A DNA stretch of 64,000 nucleotides from Pseudomonadota bacterium (GCA_039193195.1 JBCCWS010000026.1:1-64000); one strand, 5' to 3'; positions 16,221 through 26,993 are shown, counted from the stretch's first letter. The notes: generated from the sequence alone by a model not told the origin. Program-made: numbers and translations.

Positions 16221-18677
16221 ATGAAACTCCTTGCGGGCATGCAGGCGGAGAAGCTGATCGCCGAGCTCACCTCGCTCGACGACGGCTCCCCGGAGCAGGT
16301 CAACTCGCTGGTAGAACGAATCGCCAAGCTGGGCGGAGGCGCCGTGCCGCGCCTACTCGGCACCCTGGCCGATGCGGATCGTCAGCAGATGATGCTGCTC
16401 ATCGAGCCCCTCGGGCGCCTGCTCGACGAAAAGTCCCTTCGCCATTTCCGCGACGCCCTGCGCAATGACAACCCTAAGGTTGTGCAAGGGGCCGCGTGGG
16501 CGATGGCCAGTCGGCGCAGCTACGATCCGAACAGCCTCCTCGACCTCCTGGAAGACCAGGAAGTTGCGCGCTCGCGCCTGCTCGAGGTGCTGGACGCACA
16601 GAAGGACCGCCTGGACGTGCGCCAGCTCCTGCGCTACGCCTACGAGGTGGACGGCAAGGACAAGGAGGCCCTGCTGCGCATCATCGGTGATTTGGCCAAC
16701 GAATCGCTGGTGCCGGACCTCCTCGACCGCCTTACCGGTGCCGACCGCGACGTGCGTCGCTGCATTACCGACATTGTTGGCCGCTTCCCGCGCGACGACG
16801 TGGCCAGTGCCCTGGCCCGCCAGCTCGACGACCAGGACCGCGGGGTCCGCAGCGCCGCGATCCGCGGCATGGCGCGGATGCCCAACCGGATCAACATCAC
16901 GCGCCTGTGCCAAATGCTGTTAGATCCAGACGTCGATGTGCAGAACGCTGCCGTCGAGGTGATCACCGAACTAAATCACCCGGAGACCACCCAGCATCTG
17001 GTGGCCGTACTCAAAGACGAGAACGAGTACGCACGCCGCTCGGCGGTGGAAGTGCTAAACGAAATCGGCACGGCTGAGAACGTGAAGGACCTGCTTTCCG
17101 CCCTGCGTGATGATGACTGGTGGGTGCGCTCACGGGCAACGGACGCGTTGGCGTCGATCGGCGGTCCACGCGTGGTGGATGCTGTGCTTTCGCTGTTCAA
17201 CGACCCGGACGAGGAAATCCGTCGCGCAGTCATCGAGATCCTTAACACTACCGAGGACAAGCGCGCCCTTGACTACCTGATCAAGGCAACCCAAGACGAC
17301 GACTGGTGGGTGCGCGAGCGCGCGGCCGACGCCCTGGCCAAGATCGGCGACCGCAAGGCAGTTCCAGCCCTGGTCAACATGCTGCGCACAGCGCCCAGTT
17401 CCGCCCCGGCGGTGATCCGCGCCCTCGCCGCCTTCGGCGACCGCCGCGTGGTGCCGCATTTGATGCCGCTGATTCAGGCGCCCGACAAGTCGGTCAAGAT
17501 CGAGGCGATCAATACGGTAGTGCGCCTTGCGGACAAGGATCTGGCGCCCACCCTGCGCACGCGGATCGCCGCCGAGTCGAGCAGCGACACGGAGGTCATC
17601 CTGGCGATCAAGGACGCGGTGCGCAGCCTCGACCAGCGCTTCCCCGATACGCTGAGCACGGATAGCGCGAATCAGTTCGGCAACCCCTCGCGCACGCTCC
17701 TCGCCGAAGTACCCGATGCGAGCGGCCTTGCAGCCCTGCTAGGCGAAACACAGCCATCGCCCACGGAAACGCCGCCGCCGCTGCCCGATGCCGCCGCTGC
17801 GGCGTCGCGCTTCGACATCGCCAACCTCAACCCCAGCGACATGATCGACGGGCGCTACGAGTTCATCAAGCAGATCGGCCGCGGCGCCTTTGGCACGGTG
17901 CTGCTGGTGAGCGACACGGTGGTGGATGAAAAGCTAGTGCTCAAATTCCTGAACAAGAGTATCGCCAACGATCAGGAGACCATGCGCCGCTTCGTACAGG
18001 AGGTGCGCCTGGCGCGCAAGATCACCCACCGAAACGTGATCCGGCTCTACGACTTCCTCTCCCTCGAAGGCCTCAATGCGATATCGATGGAGTACTTCCC
18101 GTCGAATCCCCTGACCGCCGAGGTGGCCGATCGACAGCCCGTGCCCATGCTGCGCGCCCTGCGCATCGCCCACGACGTGGCTCTGGGCATGACCGTGGCG
18201 CACCAGGAGCAGATCGTTCACCGCGACCTGAAGCCCGCCAACATCCTCGTGAATGAGGCAGATCTTGTGAAGATCGTGGACTTTGGCGTCTCATCAGTGA
18301 TGAATGCGGAGACGGACCTGACCAAGACCGGCTATGTGATCGGCTCGCCGAAGTACATGGCGCCGGAGCAGATCTTGGGCAAGGAGATTGACCAGCGCGT
18401 GGACATCTACGCCCTCGGCGTCATCCTCTACGAGCTGCTCACCGGTCGCCCGCCCTACGCGGAAGGCGATCAGATGGCCGTCATGTACGCCCACGTTCAG
18501 GGCACGGCTAAGCCGGTGGACGAGGTGAATCCGGATCTCCCGGATTCTGTCGCCGAGTTGGTCAAGCGGCTGATGATGGTGCAGCCGGACCGGCGCTACC
18601 AAACGATGGAGTACGTCGCCCGCGACCTGTCGCGGCTGATGGAAAAGCTGAGCGACCGGCCCGCCGAAGAGGACTGA
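16221..18677 (+). CDS. HEAT-repeat / Ser-Thr protein kinase fusion
   Basis: An 818-residue protein with two parts. Residues 1 to about 480 are tandem HEAT/PBS-lyase-like helical repeats; two adjacent ones share DDDWWVR (LRDDDWWVRSRATDALASIG and TQDDDWWVRERAADALAKIG). A Pro/Ala-rich linker (about 500-530) leads to a Hanks-type kinase domain (546-810): glycine loop GRGAFG (553-558), ATP lysine Lys575, catalytic HRDLKPAN (His667, Asp669), DFG (Asp687), GSPKYMAPEQ and a complete C-lobe. All catalytic residues are present, so it should be active. No membrane segment is seen. It is 5 bp upstream of the first PilT ATPase gene, which suggests regulation of pilus retraction by phosphorylation or scaffolding (inference). 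SD AAGGGAAAG precedes the ATG. Confidence 0.92.
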   Translation: MKLLAGMQAEKLIAELTSLDDGSPEQVNSLVERIAKLGGGAVPRLLGTLADADRQQMMLLIEPLGRLLDEKSLRHFRDALRNDNPKVVQGAAWAMASRRSYDPNSLLDLLEDQEVARSRLLEVLDAQKDRLDVRQLLRYAYEVDGKDKEALLRIIGDLANESLVPDLLDRLTGADRDVRRCITDIVGRFPRDDVASALARQLDDQDRGVRSAAIRGMARMPNRINITRLCQMLLDPDVDVQNAAVEVITELNHPETTQHLVAVLKDENEYARRSAVEVLNEIGTAENVKDLLSALRDDDWWVRSRATDALASIGGPRVVDAVLSLFNDPDEEIRRAVIEILNTTEDKRALDYLIKATQDDDWWVRERAADALAKIGDRKAVPALVNMLRTAPSSAPAVIRALAAFGDRRVVPHLMPLIQAPDKSVKIEAINTVVRLADKDLAPTLRTRIAAESSSDTEVILAIKDAVRSLDQRFPDTLSTDSANQFGNPSRTLLAEVPDASGLAALLGETQPSPTETPPPLPDAAAAASRFDIANLNPSDMIDGRYEFIKQIGRGAFGTVLLVSDTVVDEKLVLKFLNKSIANDQETMRRFVQEVRLARKITHRNVIRLYDFLSLEGLNAISMEYFPSNPLTAEVADRQPVPMLRALRIAHDVALGMTVAHQEQIVHRDLKPANILVNEADLVKIVDFGVSSVMNAETDLTKTGYVIGSPKYMAPEQILGKEIDQRVDIYALGVILYELLTGRPPYAEGDQMAVMYAHVQGTAKPVDEVNPDLPDSVAELVKRLMMVQPDRRYQTMEYVARDLSRLMEKLSDRPAEED

Positions 18678-18682
18678 CCTGA

Positions 18683-19783
18683 ATGGCCCGTATCGACGCC
18701 TTCTTGAAACTTGGCCTGCAGCAAGGCTGCTCTGATGTGCACCTCGCCGTGGGCGTGCCGCCGATGCTCCGCATGCGCGGCGACTTGATCCCGATCAAGT
18801 TCCGTGACCTCGGCGCGACGGAGCTGAACACCTACATCAGCGAGGTGCTCACGACGCAGCAGCAGTCGCGCCTGGCCGCGGGCGAGGACCTCGACTTCTC
18901 CTACGTCACGGCGGAGGGCACACGCTTTCGTGCCAACGTCTTCCACAAAGCGACGGGGGTTGGCGCTGTCCTGCGGCACATCCCCAACGACATCCCCAGC
19001 ATGAAGAAGCTGAATCTGCCGCCGATCATCGAGAAGCTGTGCGACCTGCACCAGGGCATGATCCTAGTCACAGGCGCCACCGGCACGGGGAAGTCGACCA
19101 CTCTCGCCTCGATGATCAATCACCTGAACGAGACGCGTAAGCTCAACATTCTCACGCTCGAAGACCCGATCGAATTCGTTCACCCGAGCAAGCAGTCGCA
19201 GGTGATCCAGCGTGAGGTGGGCTCCCATCTACAGAGCTTTGCCGACGGACTGCGCGCGGCCCTGCGTGAAGATCCGGACGTAATCCTGGTGGGTGAGATG
19301 CGCGACCCCGTCACCATCTCCATGGCGATGACCGCCGCAGAGACCGGGCATCTGGTGTTAGGCACGATGCACACCACGGGGGCTGTCAAAACCGTTGATC
19401 GCGTGCTCGACGCCCTGCCCGCGGAACTGCGCGAGCAGACCAAGGCCTTCCTATCCCAGAGCCTACAGGCCGTGGTCAGCCAAATCCTGCTGAAGACCCC
19501 CGACGGGCGCGGGCGCACGGCCGTGCAAGAGATCATGGTCACCAACCGCGCCATCGCCAAGCTGATCACCACGGACCAGACGCACCAGATTCCCTCGATC
19601 ATCCAAACCGGCGGTGATCAGGGCATGCAGCTCATGGATCAGGCCCTGCTGGAAGCGGTGAAGGCGAAGAGCGTCGACCCCGACGAGGCCTTCCTCTACG
19701 CCGCCAATAAGAAGCCCTTCGAGCGCTACGTCACCGATCTCGACCTGCTACCCCAGATGCAGCAGGGGGAGAAAAGCGCATGA
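18683..19783 (+). CDS. PilT-family type IV pilus retraction ATPase
   Basis: A 366-residue hexameric secretion ATPase of the PilT/PilU group, which powers type IV pilus disassembly at the inner-membrane base. Seen are the N-terminal PAS-like domain (SDVHLAVGVPPMLRMRGDL), Walker A GATGTGKST, Asp box LEDPIEFVH, Walker B ILVGEMRD, the His box region TGHLVLGTMHTTGAVKTVDR and a C-terminal acidic tail. I cannot say from the sequence whether it is the PilT or PilU equivalent; it departs more from textbook PilT than its neighbour does. It is 5 bp after the HEAT-kinase gene and overlaps the second ATPase gene by 4 bp (ATGA). No pilus structural genes lie nearby. Confidence 0.9.
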   Translation: MARIDAFLKLGLQQGCSDVHLAVGVPPMLRMRGDLIPIKFRDLGATELNTYISEVLTTQQQSRLAAGEDLDFSYVTAEGTRFRANVFHKATGVGAVLRHIPNDIPSMKKLNLPPIIEKLCDLHQGMILVTGATGTGKSTTLASMINHLNETRKLNILTLEDPIEFVHPSKQSQVIQREVGSHLQSFADGLRAALREDPDVILVGEMRDPVTISMAMTAAETGHLVLGTMHTTGAVKTVDRVLDALPAELREQTKAFLSQSLQAVVSQILLKTPDGRGRTAVQEIMVTNRAIAKLITTDQTHQIPSIIQTGGDQGMQLMDQALLEAVKAKSVDPDEAFLYAANKKPFERYVTDLDLLPQMQQGEKSA

Positions 19784-20877
19784 GCACCAGCAGCACCGCC
19801 AGCACTGGCGAGAAGCTCAGCATCGATCACTTCCTGCGCACGATGATCGAGCAGGACGGCTCCGACTTGCACCTGCTCGCCGGCGATCCACCGCGCGTGC
19901 GACGCTACGGCGATCTCGAGCCCCTGTCCGACGAGAAGCTCTCGCCCGTGGCCCTGCGCGAAGCCCTGTTCTCGATTATGCCGGCGCGCCAGCAGACGCT
20001 CTTCGACCAGCACGATGGCGCCGACTTCGCCTACGAGATCGAGGGCCTCTCGCGTTTCCGCGTGAACGTGTTTCGACACATCGGCGGAATCGGCTCGGTC
20101 ATGCGCGCCATTCCGTCCCAGGCCTTGACGCTTGAGGAGCTCAACCTGCCCGACGTGATCCAGGGAATGTGTCGGCACAAGCAAGGACTAGTCTTGGTCA
20201 CCGGCAAGACGGGCTCGGGCAAGTCCACCACGCTGGCGGCGATGATCGACTTCATCAACAAGGAACGTAAGGGCCACATCCTCACCATCGAGGACCCGAT
20301 CGAATTCACCCACGAGCGGCGCGGGTGCCTCATGAGTCAGCGCGAGGTGGGCTCGCACACGAAGAGCTTCGCCGCCTCCCTGCACTCGGCCCTGCGCGAA
20401 GACCCAGACGTGATCCTAGTCGGTGAGATGCGCGACCTGGAGACCATCGGCATCGCGGTGACCGCCGCGGAGACGGGCATCCTGGTTATGGGAACCCTGC
20501 ACACGAACGGTGCCGCCTCTACGGTCGACCGCATCGTGAACACCTTTCCCGCAGACAAGCAATCGCAGATACGTTCGATGCTCTCCACTTCGCTAAAGGG
20601 CGTGATCTCCCAGCAGCTATGCAAGAAAGCCGGAGGCAAGGGTCGGGTGGCCGCCCTCGAGATCATGGTGAGCACGCCGGCGGTGGGCAACCTGATCCGT
20701 CAGGGCAAGCTGGATCAGCTGGAAACGGCCATGCAATCCGGGGGCAACCTCGGCATGAAGACCATGGACAGTGCCCTGATGGCATTGCTCAAGGAGCGCC
20801 AGATCGAGCCCCGCGAGGCGTACGAGAAGGCCATGAACAAGAGCAAGTTCGAGTCCTTCGTGAGCGAGCCTTCCTAG
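19780..20877 (+). CDS. Second PilT/PilU-family pilus ATPase
   Basis: A 365-residue paralogue of the preceding gene, with [20 protein letters not shown] at the N-terminus, Walker [23 protein letters not shown], Walker [13 protein letters not shown], the AIRNLIR-like stretch [15 protein letters not shown]-type (here [13 protein letters not shown]) and LGMKTMD near the end. These agree with PilT or PilU; in related bacteria two such genes occur in tandem as pilT-pilU, and the same probably holds here, though the order cannot be assigned. It has a Ser/Thr-rich N-terminal tail ([14 protein letters not shown]), possibly a target for the adjoining kinase (speculative). Translationally coupled to the upstream ATPase. 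Confidence 0.9.
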   Translation: MSTSSTASTGEKLSIDHFLRTMIEQDGSDLHLLAGDPPRVRRYGDLEPLSDEKLSPVALREALFSIMPARQQTLFDQHDGADFAYEIEGLSRFRVNVFRHIGGIGSVMRAIPSQALTLEELNLPDVIQGMCRHKQGLVLVTGKTGSGKSTTLAAMIDFINKERKGHILTIEDPIEFTHERRGCLMSQREVGSHTKSFAASLHSALREDPDVILVGEMRDLETIGIAVTAAETGILVMGTLHTNGAASTVDRIVNTFPADKQSQIRSMLSTSLKGVISQQLCKKAGGKGRVAALEIMVSTPAVGNLIRQGKLDQLETAMQSGGNLGMKTMDSALMALLKERQIEPREAYEKAMNKSKFESFVSEPS

Positions 20878-20962
20878 GGTTCGGTTTCCCTGCAGGCGGA
20901 CGGGGCCTGCCCAGGCTTGTGGCATACTGGTCGACTTCGCGCCCCAACGCGTCGGACACCTC

Positions 20963-22615
20963 ATGAGCACGCCCCGAAAGATCCTCATCACGAGCGCCCT
21001 GCCGTACGTTAACGGTCCCATTCATCTGGGCCACCTCCTGGAGGTGGTGCAGACGGACATCTGGGCCCGCTTCCAGCGCATGCAAGGTCACGACTGCTAC
21101 TACGTCTGCGCCAGCGATGCCCACGGCACGCCGGTGATGCTTCGCGCCCGCAACGAGGGCCTGGAGCCGGAGGTGATGGCGCAGCAGTTCGGAGAGGAAC
21201 ATCAGCGCGACTTCGCCGACATGCTCATTAGCTTCGACTTCTACCACTCCACCCACTCGCCCGAGAACGAGCGCCTAGTGGGAGAGGTCTTCACGTCTTT
21301 GGATGCGGGGGAGCACATTGTTCGCCGCAACGTTCGCCAGGCGTACGACGAGCAAGAGCAGATGTTCCTGCCCGACCGCTTCGTGAAGGGCACGTGCCCG
21401 GTGTGTAAGACGCCAGACCAGTACGGCGACTCCTGTGAGAACTGCGGCGCCACCTACAGCCCGGCGGAACTGATCGAACCGGTGTCGGTGATCTCCGGCA
21501 CGCCGACGGTCGAGCGTGACAGCGAGCACTTGTTTTTCCGCCTCGAGCATTTCGCTGAGAAGGTCAAGTCCTGGCTGGACACGGGCGCGGTCAGCCGGGA
21601 GGTGCGCGCCAAGCTCGACGAGTGGCTGAACGGCGAACTGCGCGACTGGGACATCAGCCGCGACGCGCCGTACTTCGGCTTCGAGATCCCCGGTCACCCG
21701 AGCAAGTTTTTCTACGTGTGGCTCGACGCCCCCGTCGGCTACATGGCGAGCTTCACAGCCCTGTGCGAACGCGAGGGCTTGGACTTCGAGGCCTGGTGGG
21801 GCGCGGACAGCGGCGCCGAGCTACACCATTTCATCGGCAAGGATATCTTCTACTTCCACTGCCTGTTCTGGCCGGCGGTGCTGTATGGCTCCGGCCACCG
21901 CCTGCCGACCAACGTGCACGTGCACGGCTTCGTCAACGTGAACGGCCAGAAAATGTCAAAGCGTCGCGGCACGTTCGTACGCGCCCGCACCTATATCGAC
22001 CACTTGAATCCCGAGTGGCTGCGCTACTTCTACGCGGCGCGCCTGGGCCCCGGCATCGACGACATCGACCTCGCCTTCGATGACTTCGTAGCGCGCGTAA
22101 ACTCGGACCTGGTGGGGAAGTTCGTCAACATTGCGAGCCGCTGCGCCGGCTTCATCACCAAGCGCTTCGACGGTCGCCTGGCAAACGCGCTACCCGACGA
22201 AGCCCTCTACAGGTCTTTTGTCGAGGGCAGCGAGTCCGTAGCTCAAGCCTACGAGCAACGCGAATTCTCGCGCGCGATGCGCGAGATAATGACCTTCGCC
22301 GACCGGGCGAACCAATACGTGGATCACCACAAGCCCTGGGTATTGGCCAAGGACCCCGATCGCCTCGATGAGGTGCAGGCGATCTGCACGCAAGGCTTGA
22401 ACCTGTTCCGCACCCTGCTGGTCTGGCTCAAGCCCGTGTTGCCGTCGGTGGCCAAGCAGTCCGAGGCATTCCTGCGTATCGAACCGCTGACCTGGGAGGA
22501 TGCGCACACGCCGCTGCTCGGCACGGAGATAGCCCCCTTCAAGGCGCTGATGACGCGCGTGGATGCGGCGGCAGTGGAGCAAATGCTCGAGGCAGGTCGC
22601 GAGCCGGCTGCCTAG
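20963..22615 (+). CDS. metG: Methionyl-tRNA synthetase
   Basis: A class I synthetase that charges tRNA-Met. The 550 residues contain the HIGH-type motif PIHLGHLLE near residue 18, a zinc knuckle with CPVC and CENC (about 145-165), and the KMSKR motif [10 protein letters not shown] near residue 332, followed by the helical anticodon-binding domain. At 550 residues it lacks the C-terminal tRNA-binding dimerisation domain present in the roughly 675-residue E. coli enzyme, so it is the short form. It is 9 bp upstream of rsxA, an arrangement seen in other gammaproteobacteria. Confidence 0.97.
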   Translation: MSTPRKILITSALPYVNGPIHLGHLLEVVQTDIWARFQRMQGHDCYYVCASDAHGTPVMLRARNEGLEPEVMAQQFGEEHQRDFADMLISFDFYHSTHSPENERLVGEVFTSLDAGEHIVRRNVRQAYDEQEQMFLPDRFVKGTCPVCKTPDQYGDSCENCGATYSPAELIEPVSVISGTPTVERDSEHLFFRLEHFAEKVKSWLDTGAVSREVRAKLDEWLNGELRDWDISRDAPYFGFEIPGHPSKFFYVWLDAPVGYMASFTALCEREGLDFEAWWGADSGAELHHFIGKDIFYFHCLFWPAVLYGSGHRLPTNVHVHGFVNVNGQKMSKRRGTFVRARTYIDHLNPEWLRYFYAARLGPGIDDIDLAFDDFVARVNSDLVGKFVNIASRCAGFITKRFDGRLANALPDEALYRSFVEGSESVAQAYEQREFSRAMREIMTFADRANQYVDHHKPWVLAKDPDRLDEVQAICTQGLNLFRTLLVWLKPVLPSVAKQSEAFLRIEPLTWEDAHTPLLGTEIAPFKALMTRVDAAAVEQMLEAGREPAA

Positions 22616-22624
22616 GGGCCGGCC

Positions 22625-23197
22625 GTGGAATCCCTCGTCTCCGCCTTTATTTCTCTCGCCCTCCTGCGCAATCTGTTGCTAACGCAGGCGATCGGGCTTG
22701 GCGCCGCCCTTGCCACTGGGGGGCGCCTGGATACGGCCTGCGCCCATGCTGCGAGCACGCTGCTCGCCCTGGTGGCGGCGGCACCTGTGGCCTTTGCCGC
22801 AGATCGTTGGCTCCTTCAGCCGGCGGATGCCACAGCCCTGCGCCTGCTGCTTTGGTCGGCCCTGTGTCTTGCGTCGAGCGCCCTCGCGCAACGCCTTGTC
22901 AGCGATCGTCACCCGGTGTTGGGTGAGCGCATCGTCGCCCAGGGTCTGATCGGCGCTGGGTACCTGCTTCAGCTGGTCGTCCTCTCGATGGTTACCGTAA
23001 ACAGCGATTCCGTGGCGCACGCCACCTTCAATGCGCTCGCCCTGGGCGCTGGCTACGGTGCTGCCACCATCACCCTCGCCGGATGGCACGGACGGCTCCT
23101 GAGCGCTGGTCTACCCAACGCGGTCAGCCTGAGCGCTGCGTTGCTCCTCAGCACGGCGATCGCCAGCATGGCCGTTCTCGGCCTAGGCGGCGCCTAA
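22625..23197 (+). CDS. rsxA: Rnf/Rsx complex membrane subunit A (divergent)
   Basis: A 190-residue protein of about six membrane helices, in the position and with the length of RsxA/RnfA. It aligns in register with the E. coli protein (for example LDTACAHAASTLLAL against the LETAMGMGLATT region). It is unusually divergent: Gly26 replaces the conserved cysteine that in known Rnf and Na+-NQR complexes helps bind a membrane [2Fe-2S] cluster, and the second conserved cysteine (TTNC in E. coli) is also absent. GTG start. First gene of the operon, 9 bp after metG and 22 bp before rsxB. The assignment rests on position and register as much as on conserved residues. Confidence 0.8.
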   Translation: MESLVSAFISLALLRNLLLTQAIGLGAALATGGRLDTACAHAASTLLALVAAAPVAFAADRWLLQPADATALRLLLWSALCLASSALAQRLVSDRHPVLGERIVAQGLIGAGYLLQLVVLSMVTVNSDSVAHATFNALALGAGYGAATITLAGWHGRLLSAGLPNAVSLSAALLLSTAIASMAVLGLGGA

Positions 23198-23219
23198 TGC
23201 GCAGGACAGGTGACGACAC

Positions 23220-23747
23220 ATGCTGACACTGCTTTGCCTCGTGCTCACGGGGATCCTCACTGCCTTTGCCCTGACCCTCGATCGCAGATCGGCAGCGCCG
23301 CCCGCCGACGCGACCGCGGCGCTGACCGAGCGCCTGGACCGCCTGCTGCCACAAACACAGTGCCGCCAGTGCCTCTACGACGGCTGTCGACCCTACGCGC
23401 GGGCGATGGCGCGCGGCGAAGCCCAGATCAACCGCTGCCCGCCGGGTGGCGAGGCAACGATCGCGCTGCTAGCGCGGGAGCTCGGTCGCGCACCGATTCC
23501 CTTGAATCCCGCGCACGGCACGCACGGCCCCCTCCAGCTCGCGCGCATCGACGAAAGCCGCTGCATCGGATGCCGCCTGTGCATCAACGCTTGTCCCGTC
23601 GATGCCATCGTCGGCGCGCCTAAGCTGATGCACACCGTGCTGGCCGAGGACTGCACCGGGTGCGAGCTATGCCTGCCGCCGTGCCCCGTCGATTGCATCG
23701 AGCTAGTGCCCGCACCACCGCTGTCCGATGAGGCAAGCCCCTCGTGA
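23220..23747 (+). CDS. rsxB: Rnf/Rsx complex ferredoxin-like subunit B
   Basis: A 175-residue membrane-anchored Fe-S protein of the Rnf electron-transfer complex. An N-terminal membrane helix ([19 protein letters not shown]) is followed by a 4Fe-4S domain with cysteines in QCRQC, DGC and INRC, then two ferredoxin-type clusters ([12 protein letters not shown] and [12 protein letters not shown]). All 12 cluster cysteines are present, unlike the altered membrane subunits. It overlaps rsxC by 4 bp (GTGA at 23744). Confidence 0.93.
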   Translation: MLTLLCLVLTGILTAFALTLDRRSAAPPADATAALTERLDRLLPQTQCRQCLYDGCRPYARAMARGEAQINRCPPGGEATIALLARELGRAPIPLNPAHGTHGPLQLARIDESRCIGCRLCINACPVDAIVGAPKLMHTVLAEDCTGCELCLPPCPVDCIELVPAPPLSDEASPS

Positions 23748-25381
23748 GCCTCAGCACATGGTGGCAAGGCCTTCGCCCTGGCTTGGCCCTTGCGCCCGAG
23801 GTGCTTCAGGGCTCTGCGGAGGAACCGGCTGGCCTGCGCCGCGTGCCGTTGCCCGAACGCCTAGCCTTTCCCCTGCACCACCCAGGAGGGTGGCCGCTAA
23901 CGCCCGTGGTGAAAGTTGGCGATCAAGTGCGCTTCGGCGAGACCTTGGCAGAAGGCCCCGTTGGCTCCGCCCTGTCTCTGCACGCCGCCGCGGCGGGCAC
24001 CGTACTCGCGCTTGGTGAACATCCAGTGATCGATCCCGTGGTGGAGAACGCCCGCTGCATCGTGATCGCAACGCAACCCCAAGACCATGCGCCATGGCTG
24101 GCGCCGATCGCGGCGCCCGAACAAGCGCCCCCGCCCGCCCTGCGCGCGCGCGCGGGCGAAGCGGGCCTAATGGGCATGGGAGGTGCGCAGTTCCCCACCG
24201 TAACGAAGCTCGAGCTGGCCGCAGCGGCTGGCGTGCACACGCTCATCGTCAACGGTGCCGAGTGCGACCCAAGCCTCACCTGCGATCAATGGCTGATGCA
24301 GTCCTACTCCGCGCAGATCGTGCGCGGCGCCCGGCTCCTCTTGCACGCTTGCGGTGCCGAGCGCTGCGTGCTGCCCTTAGAGGATGACAAGCCCGCAGCC
24401 GTCGCTGCGATGGCAGAGGCAGTCGCCGAAGCAGGGGACCCGTGCTTGGAGGTCATCCCCGTCGCCCCGCGCTACCCCGCGGGCGGGGAACGGCAGCTCA
24501 TCGAGCGCCTGTTCGGCGTCGAGGTGCCCACCGAGACTTGGCCCGTGGACGCAGGCTACGTAAGCTTCAACGTCGCCACAGCCGCTGCCTTCGACGACGC
24601 CGTGCGTCAAGGCCAACCACTCACCGAGCGCATCATCAGCATCGCAGGCCCGGGCGTCGCCCAGCCGGGCAACGTCATCGCGCCCCTGGGCTCATCGATC
24701 GCCCATCTGATCGAACACGGTGCCGGTGGCTACCGTGAGGGGGCCAGCCGCCTAGTGGTCGGGGGCGCCATGATGGGCATCGCCATGGCGAGCGATGAGG
24801 CACCGATCACTGCGGCCAGCAACGGCCTGTTGGTCCTCACGGATGTGCGCACGCACGCTGCGCGACGGCGACAGGGCACCCTGCCCTGCATCCGCTGCGG
24901 TGACTGCGCGTCGGTCTGCCCCGCCCGTCTCCAACCACAGGAGCTTTTTCGTCAACTCCAGGCGGACGATGTACCGGGCGCCACCGCCCTGCACATCGTC
25001 GACTGCATTGAGTGCGGCAGCTGCGACACCGTATGCCCTAGCCAGATACCGCTTACCGAAGCGTTCCGTCAGTCCAAGCGTAGGCTAGCGCGAGCGCAGC
25101 GGGAGGTGCAGCGCGCTGACCGCTGGCGCAGCTTGTTCGAGCAGCGCAACGCCCGCCTCGCCACGGACGAGCGAGCGCAGGCCGCGCGTGCCTCCCGTCG
25201 GGCAGCGCAGACGGCACGACCGACGCCGGAGATTTCCAAGGAGGCGGCTGCGGTCAATCACGTCCCAGGACGCCCCCGGACCCAAGCGAACGAAGACGAT
25301 CGCCAGGCGGTCATCCGCGCCGCGGTGGAGCGAGCGCGCGCACGACGGCGCACACGCAGCACCCCGGGCACGGACTCGTAG
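23744..25381 (+). CDS. rsxC: Rnf/Rsx complex subunit C
   Basis: A peripheral flavin/Fe-S subunit (545 residues) that in Rnf takes electrons from or gives them to NADH. The N-terminal part has the barrel-like start [22 protein letters not shown], the glycine-rich [16 protein letters not shown] and NGAECDP, typical of the NuoF-like FMN/NADH fold, and then an SLBB-type region. Two 4Fe-4S motifs follow: [12 protein letters not shown] and [12 protein letters not shown]. The basic, Ala/Arg-rich tail after about residue 445 is much shorter than in E. coli RsxC, as is common outside enterics. It overlaps rsxB and is followed 6 bp later by rsxD. Confidence 0.94.
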   Translation: MSLSTWWQGLRPGLALAPEVLQGSAEEPAGLRRVPLPERLAFPLHHPGGWPLTPVVKVGDQVRFGETLAEGPVGSALSLHAAAAGTVLALGEHPVIDPVVENARCIVIATQPQDHAPWLAPIAAPEQAPPPALRARAGEAGLMGMGGAQFPTVTKLELAAAAGVHTLIVNGAECDPSLTCDQWLMQSYSAQIVRGARLLLHACGAERCVLPLEDDKPAAVAAMAEAVAEAGDPCLEVIPVAPRYPAGGERQLIERLFGVEVPTETWPVDAGYVSFNVATAAAFDDAVRQGQPLTERIISIAGPGVAQPGNVIAPLGSSIAHLIEHGAGGYREGASRLVVGGAMMGIAMASDEAPITAASNGLLVLTDVRTHAARRRQGTLPCIRCGDCASVCPARLQPQELFRQLQADDVPGATALHIVDCIECGSCDTVCPSQIPLTEAFRQSKRRLARAQREVQRADRWRSLFEQRNARLATDERAQAARASRRAAQTARPTPEISKEAAAVNHVPGRPRTQANEDDRQAVIRAAVERARARRRTRSTPGTDS

Positions 25382-25387
25382 CACAGC

Positions 25388-26416
25388 ATGCGCTTCGCGT
25401 CGGGAGCCGCTCCTCACCTCACCCCTACGCGTCAGGTCATCGGCGTGATGGCACCGGTCTGCATCGCTCTGCTGCCTGCCGCGGCAATCCACCTCCTGTG
25501 CTTCGGCCCGGGACTGGCCTTGAACCTCGCGAGCACCGTGACCGTGGCCCTGGCGAGCGACCTCCTTGGCGCGCGCTGGCTAGGCAACGCGCAGAGCTGG
25601 CACCCTCCGATCGGCGACGGGAGCGCCGTAGTCACGGCCCTACTCGTCGCCTTCTGCCTACCACCGTTGACCCCTATCTGGGTAAGCGCCAGCGCGGCGG
25701 GTATCGCCATCGTGCTCGGCAAACAGCTGTTTGGTGGACTCGGTCATAACGCCTTCAACCCAGCGATGGTCGGCTATGCCGCCGTCCTACTCGCCTTCCC
25801 TGCCCAGCTCGCGGGCTACCCTGACGAGGCTGCCGGCAGCGCTTCCCTAGCGCATAGCCTATCGGTATTCATTGGTGGTCTACCGGAAGATCTCACACAA
25901 ATCGATGCGATGACCGGCGCGACGCCGCTCGATCGCCTGCAGGATGGCCTTTCCCAGATGATGATGGTGTCTGAGATTCGCGATGCAGATGCCTTCAGCG
26001 CGGCCTACGGCCCACGCTGGGACCTTCTAAGCCTATCTTTTGTTATAGGTGGACTTGGATTGCTCTGGCGTGGGACCATCACCTGGCATGCACCGCTCGG
26101 CGTGCTGGCAGGCGTCGCGTTCACAGCCACCTTCCTGAGTGCGAACGCTCCCGACAATAATGCGAGCACACTATTTCACCTTGCCGTGCCATCCACGGCC
26201 CTCGCCGCCTTCTTCATCGCTACGGACCCCGTCTCCGGGGCCACATCCCCACCCGGGCGCTTTGTCTTCGGACTCGGCGTTGGCGCCCTAAGCGTGCTTA
26301 TCCGACGATTCGGGGCCTATCCTGACGGGGTTGCCTACGCCGTGCTGCTGATGAACCTCATTGTGCCGTTGATCGATCGCTGGACCCGTCCACGGGTGGT
26401 GGGCAATGAGCGCTGA
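25388..26416 (+). CDS. rsxD: Rnf/Rsx complex subunit D
   Basis: An integral membrane flavoprotein (342 residues, eight or more predicted helices) that forms part of the ion- or electron-conducting core. The covalent FMN attachment threonine lies in IDAMTGATPLDRLQ (near residue 178), and HNAFNPAMVG and FIATDPVSGATSPPGR are family landmarks. It overlaps rsxG by 11 bp. The FMN motif is intact, so the flavin part of the electron path is retained although the A and E subunits are altered. Confidence 0.94.
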   Translation: MRFASGAAPHLTPTRQVIGVMAPVCIALLPAAAIHLLCFGPGLALNLASTVTVALASDLLGARWLGNAQSWHPPIGDGSAVVTALLVAFCLPPLTPIWVSASAAGIAIVLGKQLFGGLGHNAFNPAMVGYAAVLLAFPAQLAGYPDEAAGSASLAHSLSVFIGGLPEDLTQIDAMTGATPLDRLQDGLSQMMMVSEIRDADAFSAAYGPRWDLLSLSFVIGGLGLLWRGTITWHAPLGVLAGVAFTATFLSANAPDNNASTLFHLAVPSTALAAFFIATDPVSGATSPPGRFVFGLGVGALSVLIRRFGAYPDGVAYAVLLMNLIVPLIDRWTRPRVVGNER

Positions 26417-26993
26417 GCGACCGCGACCACTAACCCTGCTGCTAGGCCTTACTCTGGCCGCCGCCGTGCTCGTGGTCCAGGCGCTGTTGGCGGAACCGAC
26501 TCGGCAACGAGAACGCCGCGCAGCCCTGGGCGACCTCGCGGCCCTCGCCGCCCCAGTCACCTTCGACAACGACCCTTTCGATGCAGTCCAAGAGCTGCGC
26601 ACGCGTCCGCCGACCCCAGGGTTAAACGCGACCCTCGTGCAGGCCATGCCCCTGCGAACAGGCGATCGGCAGGTGGGGCTGGTGGTGGATGCGCGCGCCA
26701 CCGGCTACGTGGACCAGATCGTTTTGAGGGTCGCCTTCGCGGCGGACGGTCGGGTGCTCGGCACGCGAGTGCTAACCCAGCGCGAGACGGCAGGCCTCGG
26801 TCGCCGTCTAGTCGACTCCGATTGGCTGCGCCGTTTCACGAACAGGATCGTTGATGCTGGCGATCAGCGATGGCGCCTTAGGCGCGATGGGGGAGAGGTC
26901 GATCAGATCACCGGCGCCACCGTGACCTCTCGGGCCGCCCTGCACGCCCTGTTGCTCGCGGCCAGCGTCGAGCTACCAGCGTCTGCCCCATGA
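26406..26993 (+). CDS. rsxG: Rnf/Rsx complex subunit G
   Basis: A single-pass membrane protein (195 residues) with a periplasmic FMN-binding domain. The N-terminal helix is LTLLLGLTLAAAVLVVQALLA. The flavin is expected on the second threonine of QITGATVTSRAALHA near residue 175, which matches the S/T-G-A-T-x-T consensus. GYVDQIVLRVAF and VLTQRETAGLG also fit the family. It overlaps rsxD upstream and rsxE downstream (ATGA at 26990). Confidence 0.92.
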   Translation: MSAERPRPLTLLLGLTLAAAVLVVQALLAEPTRQRERRAALGDLAALAAPVTFDNDPFDAVQELRTRPPTPGLNATLVQAMPLRTGDRQVGLVVDARATGYVDQIVLRVAFAADGRVLGTRVLTQRETAGLGRRLVDSDWLRRFTNRIVDAGDQRWRLRRDGGEVDQITGATVTSRAALHALLLAASVELPASAP

